From DASRBA01 sp036559665 (lineage in GTDB: Bacteria; Myxococcota; Myxococcia; Myxococcales; Myxococcaceae), in assembly GCA_036559665.1 (NCBI GenBank), contig DATBSS010000483.1:1-5107 (forward strand): 5,107 nt of DNA, given 5' to 3'. A program made the position numbers and the translations under genes. Positions 1-5,107 of the stretch are shown here, one piece after another. The notes beneath the pieces are model-generated. The model worked only from the letters and a program-made list of their open reading frames with translations. It made no database searches and was not told the origin of the DNA. How positions within the stretch are numbered: the stretch's first letter is position 1; each line of letters starts with the position of its first letter.

Positions 1-1
1 C

Positions 2-1387
2 GACCTGATCTGGATGGCCACCACCTACGGGATGTTCTGGGTCGGCGCGGCGGACAAGCGGAAGAAGGTCATCGGCAAGCAGTTCGACGAGACCCGCCTG
101 GTCCCGCACGACGACGACGCCAAGCACAACAAGAAGATCGACGACAAGCACACCGTCCCCGAATGGGACCCGCCCAGCAAGCGCGGCTGGGGCACGGTGG
201 CGTTCGGTTTCTACGAGCCAATCCTGGCGCGGCTGCAGAGCAACGCGTGGAGCCCGGCGGTGAAGGCGGCCTTCGACCTCCCGGTCCACGCCATGGGCTA
301 CAACTGGAGCGCGTCCAACGGGACCTCCGGCAAGAAGCTCAAGGAGTACGTGGGTGAGGTGAAGAAGAAGTACAAGGCCAACAAGGTGATCGTGGTCACC
401 CACTCCATGGGCGGCCTGGTCACCGGCGGGGCGCTGTGGATCCACAGCATGAGCTCGGACGTGGCCGGCGTGGTCCACGGGGTGATGCCCGCCACCGGCG
501 CCGGCACCCTCTACTGGCGCATGAAGGGCGGCCTGGAGCGCACCGGGTTCGCCTCCCGCATCGCTGCCTGGGTGCTGGGGGTGAACGGTGAGGAGACGGT
601 CGCCATGGTGGGCAACATGCCCGGCGGCCTCCAGCTCCTCCCCAGCAAGCTCTACACCGACAACAAGAACGACCCGAAGTGGCTGCAGTTCGCGGACTTC
701 GACCACGTGGTGAAGACCAAGCGGCCGGAGACCGGCGACCCCTACGAGGAGATCTACAAGAACAAGACCGACTACTGGCGCGCGGTGGACCCCGCCTATC
801 TCAACCCAGGCAAGAAGCCGGGCGTCGGCCTGGAGGACGATGATGCGGACTGGGGCGACTACGAGACGTACGTCGACACCGCCAAGGACTTCCACGAGAA
901 GGTGAAGATGGAGCGCGAGGTGCCCTGCGAGTCGTTCTACGGCACCGGCAAGGTGAACGGCGCGCCCACCACCGACCGCGTCGTCTACTCGGTGGAGGAG
1001 CAGGCCTACGAGAAGAAGGGCGACACCGTGGTGAAGGGGTCGCTGCGCGGGGCGCTCTCCAAGGTCTGGTCCACCATCTGGGGCGCGGGCGAGTGGATCG
1101 GCAAGCAGGCCACCTCGGTGGGCGACTGGTGGCACTCGCGCGGCGGGTTCACCGCCCGGGTCGTCAAGGGCAACGCCTCCATCGTCGCCCGCCTGGACGG
1201 CTCCGACGGCACCGGCGACGCCACCGTGGCGGAGTCCTCCGGCCGCGCGGTGAAGGGCCGCTCCCCCAAGGAGTTCGAGGGCATCGAGCACGGGGACGCC
1301 TACAAGGTGAAGGAAGTGCTCGATTACACCGCGGCCATGGTCGAGAAGTTCTGCATCGAGAAGATCAAGAAAGAGACCGGGGGCTAG
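2..1387 (+). CDS. T6SS-type lipase effector, alpha/beta-hydrolase (5' partial)
   Basis: Probable phospholipase/esterase toxin of the Tle type, which attacks membrane lipids of competing cells after type VI delivery. Residues are numbered from the first ATG in the window (14). The nucleophile elbow is VIVVTHSMGG with Ser131; Thr129 replaces the usual first Gly of GxSxG. Downstream come GVMPATGAG and PGGLQLLPSKLY, blocks I associate with T6SS lipases. Asp402 in GDATV and His426 in EHGDAY are the likely rest of the triad. A Trp-rich segment (W352, W356, W361, W372, W373) precedes Asp402. No signal peptide is seen, as expected for a T6SS cargo. The frame stays open to the left edge (D-L-I-W before the ATG) and no Shine-Dalgarno precedes position 14. 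The usual first beta-strand and oxyanion region is absent, so the real start probably lies upstream. The Tli4-like gene 3 bp downstream supports an effector role. The hydrolase call is firm; T6SS delivery is inferred, since no VgrG, PAAR or Hcp gene is visible. Confidence 0.85.
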   Translation, partial: DLIWMATTYGMFWVGAADKRKKVIGKQFDETRLVPHDDDAKHNKKIDDKHTVPEWDPPSKRGWGTVAFGFYEPILARLQSNAWSPAVKAAFDLPVHAMGYNWSASNGTSGKKLKEYVGEVKKKYKANKVIVVTHSMGGLVTGGALWIHSMSSDVAGVVHGVMPATGAGTLYWRMKGGLERTGFASRIAAWVLGVNGEETVAMVGNMPGGLQLLPSKLYTDNKNDPKWLQFADFDHVVKTKRPETGDPYEEIYKNKTDYWRAVDPAYLNPGKKPGVGLEDDDADWGDYETYVDTAKDFHEKVKMEREVPCESFYGTGKVNGAPTTDRVVYSVEEQAYEKKGDTVVKGSLRGALSKVWSTIWGAGEWIGKQATSVGDWWHSRGGFTARVVKGNASIVARLDGSDGTGDATVAESSGRAVKGRSPKEFEGIEHGDAYKVKEVLDYTAAMVEKFCIEKIKKETGG

Positions 1388-1390
1388 TCC

Positions 1391-2272
1391 ATGGACCTGG
1401 TGGAGCAGTGCGTGGGCCGCTTCTGCCTGCGCCTCCCGTCAGCCATGAAGCGGACCTCGGACGCGGAGGAGGTCCAGGGCGTCACGCTGGAGGAGGTGGC
1501 CTGGGACAAGTCCGCCAAGGACCCCTGGGAGCACGAGTGGCTGGCCCGGCTCAAGAAGATCGAGGCCATGAAGTCGCGGCGGGAGATCCCCACCGCCGCC
1601 TACGGGGAGATCGTCGAACAGCTCATGCTCAAGCCGGGGAAGCTGAAGGCGGCGTTCTACTGCCCCAGCGCCTCGCGCAAGCGCACCGCGCTGGGCGCCA
1701 TCTACAACGCCGGCCACGCCGGGCTGTGGCTGGAGATCCTCACCGGTGAGTCGAAGAAGGACGAGGCCGCCAAGCGGATCTCCGAGATCTCCGCCGCCTA
1801 CCGCCCCGACGAGCCCGGCGCCGCCCGGCCCAAGGGGGCCTTCCACCTCCCGCGCGGCGCCGTCGCCGCGCCGTTCAAGCTGGCCGAGGAGGCCGAGGTC
1901 CACTTCAAGGGCGGCCCGCTCGACCTGGAGCTCGTCTTCGCGCTGGAGACCGTCTTCGAGCGCGACGACCAGGGGCTGATGTCGAGGTTCGCCGAGATGA
2001 TGGAGAATTCCGGGGTGGTGGCGGCCGGCGCGGGCCTGCGGCCGCTCCGCAGCCGCGCCCGCAAGATGGCCGGCCTGGACGGCGAGGAGATCATCCTCCT
2101 GGGCTCCCAGGACGGCGACGGGAGCCTCTACTTCCAGTGGAAGACGCCCGGCGAGGAGAAGTCCGGGAAGCACCCGCGGATCAACGTCATCATGCGCGGG
2201 TCGGACGGCCAGAAGGACGAGAAGATCGCCTTCTGGGACGCCACCCTGGACTCGGCGAAGCCGGCCCCCTGA
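1391..2272 (+). CDS. Tli4-like T6SS immunity protein
   Basis: Probable immunity protein that binds and neutralises the lipase encoded just upstream. The 293-residue product starts with CVGRFCLRLP (residues 7-16), like the start of the mature N-terminal domain in Tli4 proteins. Its C-terminus (about 226-290) has the Tli4_C layout: DGEE (230-233), a strand ending FQW (248-250), a PG turn (253-254), HPRI leading into a strand, then FWDATLDS (281-288). The middle is alpha/beta and Lys/Glu-rich. The ATG is 3 bp after the effector stop with no good ribosome-binding site, so translation is probably coupled. The effector TAG (1385-1387) is in this same frame, so no longer N-terminus is possible. The protein therefore lacks the signal peptide or lipobox usual for a family acting in the periplasm, pointing to a cytoplasmic form. 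Family assignment is from recalled motif order; binding to this effector is inferred from synteny. Confidence 0.8.
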   Translation: MDLVEQCVGRFCLRLPSAMKRTSDAEEVQGVTLEEVAWDKSAKDPWEHEWLARLKKIEAMKSRREIPTAAYGEIVEQLMLKPGKLKAAFYCPSASRKRTALGAIYNAGHAGLWLEILTGESKKDEAAKRISEISAAYRPDEPGAARPKGAFHLPRGAVAAPFKLAEEAEVHFKGGPLDLELVFALETVFERDDQGLMSRFAEMMENSGVVAAGAGLRPLRSRARKMAGLDGEEIILLGSQDGDGSLYFQWKTPGEEKSGKHPRINVIMRGSDGQKDEKIAFWDATLDSAKPAP

Positions 2273-2276
2273 CCCT

Positions 2277-2294
2277 CCGCGCCTACTGGTGCGG
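2277..2294 (+). other. Small hairpin at the convergent gene junction
   Basis: CCGCGCC and GGTGCGG form a 7-bp stem (one G-U pair in plus-strand RNA) around the 4-base loop TACT. It starts 5 bases after the immunity stop codon and overlaps the stop codon of the convergent minus-strand gene. In minus-strand RNA the wobble becomes an A-C mismatch, so it would work better for the plus-strand transcript. No T-run follows, so it is not a classical intrinsic terminator. It could protect a 3' end, or be a chance product of high GC. Confidence 0.25.
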
Positions 2295-3530
2295 GTCGCA
2301 GGCGGTGCGGAGCGGGTCGTCCTTGTAGATGCCCAGCTCCTTGTAGATGAGCTTGGCCTCGCGCGGGTTGAGCTCCAGCTTGGTGAGCTTCAACACCGCG
2401 CCGCGCCCGTCCGTCCACTCCGCCTCGTCGCCGCTGGGCGGGATGCGCAGCTTTCCGGCCTCGGAGATCACGATCATCCCCTTGGCGTCGGAGATGGTGT
2501 CGCGCAGCGGGACCTCGTGCATCCCGCCCTTGGGCCCGGTGAACAGCCGCGGCTTGCGCGTCTCGTCGTTGTCCTCGCGCGCGCCGTCCACCACGAAGTA
2601 GTTGCCGGAGTCGTCGCGCGCGATCGCCAGCGCCGCCCGCCGCCACCGGGGCTTGAAGAAGCGCGCCTTCTTCATGATGGACTCCGCTTCGCCCTTGGCG
2701 ACCACCTGGTAGGGGATCTCCTTGTCCCCGCACTGCATCGTGTACTTGCCGTGGTCCATGTCGATGGCGCGCTGGTACGCCGCCGGGATGCGCGGGTCCC
2801 AGAAGTTCATGTTGAACTTGATGTCCCCCTCGGCGCCGCTGCCGATGACGCGCTGGAGCCAGAAGGACTTCCCGTCCCCGGCGAAGAAGCCGTCCTCGGA
2901 GTGCTCGTAGCCGGCCACCGCCACGTAGTGGCCCTTCCCGTCGGTGATCAGCACCAGCTTCTTGCGCAGGCCCTCCTTGACCTCGGCCGGCTCGTCGGTG
3001 CCGCCGCTCTCCGTCTTGACGGTCGTCACCGCCGGCAGCGGCGCGACCGGGGGAGGGGCCACCACCGCGGCGGCAGGTGGGGGCGCGCGGCCGAACAGCT
3101 CCGCCACCATGGGCGGCAGCGAATCCAGCACGTCGTCGATGTTCTTGTCCTTCAGCCGCCGGTCGGACTGCCCCACCGCGCTGCCCTTGGACGCGTCGAT
3201 CAGCTTGAGGTGGACCAGCCAGGACGCGCCCAGCTTGGCCAGGCTCCCCATCAGGAGCCGGTCCACGCCCAGCGCCGAGCCGATCTCCGCCATGCACGAG
3301 GTGTCCTCGTGGCAGCCCAGGAGCTGCTTCTGGCGTTCGAAGCCGAGGAGGGTGGCAATCTCCTGGGGCGTCACCACCTGGAGGTTGGGCTGGCGCCGGA
3401 CCTCGGCGATGACGGCTTCGGTGACGGCGGCGGCGGTCTTGTCCGTGATGCCTTCCCCGGCATCCATGGTCATCACCGCTACCTTCTGCGGGGCGGCGGC
3501 CAGGAGCAGCACGATGAGAGCGGTGGTCAT
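2283..3530 (-). CDS. Predicted exported protein, TolB/CsgG-like N-terminal domain and uncharacterised C-terminal domain
   Basis: Function unknown. The 415-residue product begins with a very short hydrophobic stretch (MTTALIVLLLAAAPQ), probably a signal peptide cut near residues 13-14, although it lacks a positive n-region. Residues 16-147 resemble the TolB_N/CsgG-like fold common in myxobacterial envelope proteins: KVAVMTMDAG, VVTPQEIATLLGFERQKQLLGC, SCMAEIGSALGVD, GSLAKLG and HLKLID. C73 and C79 are spaced as in that pattern. A Pro/Ala-rich linker (149-170) and a charged stretch lead to a beta-rich domain (about 188-415) with two GxYxxV-like strands at 198-205 and 309-314, and further Cys at 267 and 411. 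I recognise no catalytic motif there. The start is well fixed: an in-frame TGA lies upstream, with no other start codon between it and this ATG. No Shine-Dalgarno precedes it. It converges on the immunity gene and diverges from pckG, so it is probably transcribed alone. A periplasmic or outer-membrane-associated role is inferred. Confidence 0.85.
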   Translation of the reverse strand: MTTALIVLLLAAAPQKVAVMTMDAGEGITDKTAAAVTEAVIAEVRRQPNLQVVTPQEIATLLGFERQKQLLGCHEDTSCMAEIGSALGVDRLLMGSLAKLGASWLVHLKLIDASKGSAVGQSDRRLKDKNIDDVLDSLPPMVAELFGRAPPPAAAVVAPPPVAPLPAVTTVKTESGGTDEPAEVKEGLRKKLVLITDGKGHYVAVAGYEHSEDGFFAGDGKSFWLQRVIGSGAEGDIKFNMNFWDPRIPAAYQRAIDMDHGKYTMQCGDKEIPYQVVAKGEAESIMKKARFFKPRWRRAALAIARDDSGNYFVVDGAREDNDETRKPRLFTGPKGGMHEVPLRDTISDAKGMIVISEAGKLRIPPSGDEAEWTDGRGAVLKLTKLELNPREAKLIYKELGIYKDDPLRTACDPHQ

Positions 3531-3540
3531 GGGACCCGGC

Positions 3541-3570
3541 GTCTTAGTGCCGGACGCCGCCCGGCATCAA
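3541..3570 (-). promoter_or_regulatory. Weak candidate promoter for the exported-protein gene
   Basis: Read on the minus strand, TTGATG (3565-3570) and TAAGAC (3541-3546) are separated by 18 bases, a loose sigma-70-like -35/-10 pair. The -10 match is poor. The ATG follows the -10 element by only 10 bases, so a transcript from here would be leaderless or nearly so, in keeping with the absence of a ribosome-binding site. A TGCCGG/CCGGCA inverted repeat covers most of the spacer. Confidence 0.25.
3548..3566. repeat. Inverted repeat TGCCGG-N7-CCGGCA
   Basis: Perfect 6-bp arms around 7 bases in the divergent intergenic region. It overlaps a competing 7-bp inverted repeat, CGGCGTC (3537-3543) with GACGCCG (3553-3559), so only one of the two could form at a time in a single strand. 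It lies in the spacer of the candidate minus-strand promoter and could be an operator half-site pair, but short GC-rich inverted repeats are common by chance. Confidence 0.35.
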
Positions 3571-3574
3571 GGCG

Positions 3575-3586
3575 CGATCCGGATCG
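3575..3586. promoter_or_regulatory. Perfect 12-bp palindrome, possible operator
   Basis: CGATCCGGATCG is exactly self-complementary over 12 bp. It lies in the noncoding space between two divergent genes, 45 bp from the exported-protein start and about 100 bp from the pckG start. A dimeric regulator bound here could affect either gene. No regulator gene is in the window and I do not recognise the site as a known operator. Confidence 0.3.
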
Positions 3587-3590
3587 TCTC

Positions 3591-3605
3591 CGCCGCACCG
3601 CGGCG
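3591..3605 (+). repeat. GC hairpin CGCCGC-ACC-GCGGCG upstream of pckG
   Basis: Perfect 6-bp arms with a 3-base loop, 83 bases before the chosen pckG start. If pckG transcription begins upstream of it, this would be a 5'-leader hairpin. No T-run follows. The remaining bases up to 3688 show no convincing promoter hexamers or ribosome-binding site. Confidence 0.3.
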
Positions 3606-3688
3606 CGAACGCGCTAATGCCTCGAATGAGACTGCGCGCCCCCGGTCGCTTTGCCGTCCGGCCGCCGCTGTGGCACTTCCCGATCTCC

Positions 3689-5107
3689 ATGCCCCAAACG
3701 AAGCCGACGACGAACGCCCATCTCAACGCCTGGGTCGACGAGATGGCCAGGCTGTGCCAGCCGGACCAGGTGCTCTGGTGCGACGGCTCCGAAGAGGAGC
3801 GCCGCCGGCTGACGGAGGAGGCGGTGGCGTCCGGCATCCTCCTGCCCCTCAACCCGCAGAAGCACCCGGGCAGCTACCTGCACCGCTCCAACCCCAACGA
3901 CGTGGCGCGGGTGGAGCAGCTCACGTTCATCTGCACGCCCACCAAGGATGGGGCGGGCCCCACCAACAACTGGATGGCCCCCGCGGACGCGTACGCCAAG
4001 ATGCGCGGCTGGTACGAAGGCTCGATGAAGGGCCGGACCATGTACGTGGTCCCGTACGTGATGGGCCCGCTGGGCTCGCCGCTCTCGAAGATCGGCATCG
4101 AGCTGACCGACTCCGTCTACGTGGTGCTCAACATGCGGATCATGACCCGCATGGGGAAGGGCGCCCTGGACATGCTGGGCGACGGCCAGCAGTTCAACCG
4201 CGGGATGCACTGCACCGGTGACCTCAACCCGGAGCGCCGGCTGATCTGCCACTTCCCCCAGGACAACACCATCTGGTCCTTCGGCTCCGGCTACGGCGGC
4301 AACGCGCTGCTGGGGAAGAAGTGCCTGGCGCTGCGCATCGGCAGCTACCTGGGCAGCCAGGAGGGGTGGCTGGCCGAGCACATGCTCATCCTCGGCGTGG
4401 AGAGCCCCGAGGGCCAGATGACCTACGTGGCCGCGGCGTTCCCCTCGGCCTGCGGGAAGACGAACTTCGCGATGATGATCCCGCCCCGGCGCTTCCAGGG
4501 CTGGCGGGTGTGGACGGTGGGTGACGACATCGCCTGGATGCGGGTGGGCCAGGACGGGCGCCTGTGGGCGGTGAACCCGGAGAACGGCTACTTCGGCGTG
4601 GCGCCGGGCACCAACTTCTCCTCCAACCCCAACGCGATGAAGTCCATCGCCCGCGACACGCTGTTCACCAACGTGGCGCTGACGAAGGACGGGGGCGTGT
4701 GGTGGGAGGGGATGGACGGCGACGCGCCGGAGGAGGCCACCGACTGGCAGGGGCGCCCGTGGAAGCGGGGATCCGCGGAGAAGGCGGCGCACCCCAACTC
4801 GCGCTTCACCGCGCCCATGGCCAACAACCCGGTGCTGTCCAAGCAGGTCAACGACCCGGACGGCGTGCCCATCTCCGCCGTCATCTTCGGCGGCCGCCGC
4901 AGCACCACCGTCCCGCTGGTGGTGCAGTCCTTCAACTGGACGCACGGCGTGTTCCTGGGCGCCACCGTGGGCTCGGAGACCACCGCCGCCGCAGCCGGGA
5001 AGGTGGGCGTGGTGCGGCGCGACCCGATGGCCATGCTGCCCTTCTGCGGCTACGACATGGGCAACTACCTGCAGCACTGGATGAACATGCCGCACCGCAT
5101 CGACTAC
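3689..5107 (+). CDS. pckG: Phosphoenolpyruvate carboxykinase, GTP-dependent (3' partial)
   Basis: Converts oxaloacetate and GTP to phosphoenolpyruvate, CO2 and GDP in the cytoplasm: the entry step of gluconeogenesis, and an anaplerotic step in reverse. The 473 codons in the window are uninterrupted. Visible motifs are AGPTNNWM, RTMYVVPYVMGPLG, GSGYGGNALLGKKC, AEHMLI, the P-loop-like FPSACGKTN (251-259) with the family's reactive Cys255, VGDDIAWM (277-284), HPNSRF, FGGRR, GATVGSETTAAAAGKVG and RRDPMAMLPF. By analogy with rat PEPCK, the Mn ligands are Lys211, His231 and Asp280; Lys-His-Cys spacing matches exactly. This is the GTP class, not the ATP-dependent PckA class. About 120-140 C-terminal residues are missing beyond the window. 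The start at 3689 gives an N-terminus (MPQTKPTTNAHLNAWV) like mycobacterial PckG. In-frame ATGs at 3617 and 3626 would add 24 or 21 Arg/Pro-rich residues and are less likely. None of the three has a clear Shine-Dalgarno. Confidence 0.97.
   Translation, partial: MPQTKPTTNAHLNAWVDEMARLCQPDQVLWCDGSEEERRRLTEEAVASGILLPLNPQKHPGSYLHRSNPNDVARVEQLTFICTPTKDGAGPTNNWMAPADAYAKMRGWYEGSMKGRTMYVVPYVMGPLGSPLSKIGIELTDSVYVVLNMRIMTRMGKGALDMLGDGQQFNRGMHCTGDLNPERRLICHFPQDNTIWSFGSGYGGNALLGKKCLALRIGSYLGSQEGWLAEHMLILGVESPEGQMTYVAAAFPSACGKTNFAMMIPPRRFQGWRVWTVGDDIAWMRVGQDGRLWAVNPENGYFGVAPGTNFSSNPNAMKSIARDTLFTNVALTKDGGVWWEGMDGDAPEEATDWQGRPWKRGSAEKAAHPNSRFTAPMANNPVLSKQVNDPDGVPISAVIFGGRRSTTVPLVVQSFNWTHGVFLGATVGSETTAAAAGKVGVVRRDPMAMLPFCGYDMGNYLQHWMNMPHRIDY

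Noticed and set aside
1439..2173. 244-residue minus-strand and 218-residue plus-strand frames over the effector and immunity genes
   Set aside because: Both are biased shadows of genes with clear family motifs and well-placed starts.
2128..3297. 389-residue open frame on the minus strand
   Set aside because: It is out of frame with the exported-protein gene, overlaps it almost fully and is Gly/Arg/Ala-rich with no motif.
2289..3617. 442-residue open frame on the plus strand
   Set aside because: It mirrors the minus-strand exported-protein gene. The product is low-complexity Arg/Val/His/Leu with no domain pattern.
3611..3634. Upstream in-frame ATGs at 3617 and 3626 as the pckG start
   Set aside because: They would add an Arg/Pro-rich leader with no counterpart in PckG relatives I can recall, and neither has a ribosome-binding site. 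The ATG at 3689 gives a family-like N-terminus.
3531..3688. sigma-70 promoter for pckG
   Set aside because: TAATGC at 3615-3620 is a possible -10 element, but no reasonable -35 sits at the right distance, so I could not support a call.
2944..4221. 425-residue open frame on the plus strand
   Set aside because: It covers the antisense of one gene, the intergenic region and then pckG out of frame. Its composition turns to Arg/Gly/Ala repeats inside pckG, so it is an artefact of few stops at high GC.
3614..5095. 493-residue open frame on the minus strand
   Set aside because: It is antisense to pckG, whose motifs are unmistakable. The translation is rich in His, Val, Gly and Arg with no recognisable domain, as expected of a GC-rich shadow frame.
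1..5107. Mobile element, CRISPR array, tRNA or rRNA
   Set aside because: No spaced direct repeats, transposase motifs, terminal inverted repeats or conserved RNA sequences were seen, and coding genes fill nearly all of the window.

Overview
The window is high-GC, tightly packed bacterial DNA, most likely from a myxobacterium (Myxococcota). The best lineage clue is the minus-strand exported protein. Its N-terminal half carries a pattern I associate with many myxobacterial secreted proteins: LLGFERQKQLLGC, then SCMAEIGSALGVD, GSL..LG and a K-L-I-D strand. The strong G/C bias at third codon positions and the GTP-type PEP carboxykinase fit this lineage but do not prove it. I cannot name a genus.

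Region 1 (2-2272, plus strand) is a two-gene cassette that reads as a type VI secretion lipase effector and its immunity protein. The first gene is cut off at its 5' end by the window edge. It encodes an alpha/beta-hydrolase with a THSMGG nucleophile elbow, a GVMPATGAG block, a PGGLQLLPSKLY block and a C-terminal GDATV...EHGDAY Asp/His pair. The second gene starts 3 bp after the effector stop and resembles the Tli4 immunity family. That stop lies in the immunity gene's own frame, so the immunity protein cannot be extended upstream and has no signal peptide.

Region 2 (2283-3530, minus strand) is convergent with the cassette, with a 10-bp gap. It is a 415-residue predicted exported protein: short signal-like N-terminus, TolB/CsgG-like N-terminal domain, Pro/Ala-rich linker, and a beta-rich C-terminal half of unknown function that may contain an internal duplication.

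Region 3 (3531-3688) is a 158-bp divergent intergenic region. It holds a weak candidate promoter for the minus-strand gene, a perfect 12-bp palindrome and two short inverted repeats. These are possible regulatory sites for one or both flanking genes.

Region 4 (3689-5107, plus strand) is pckG, GTP-dependent phosphoenolpyruvate carboxykinase, a gluconeogenic enzyme. It runs off the right edge after 473 codons and is recognised with near certainty from its active-site motifs.

Only the effector and immunity genes clearly work together. The exported protein and pckG look like chromosomal neighbours with separate roles. No RNA genes, insertion sequences, CRISPR arrays or phage genes were seen.
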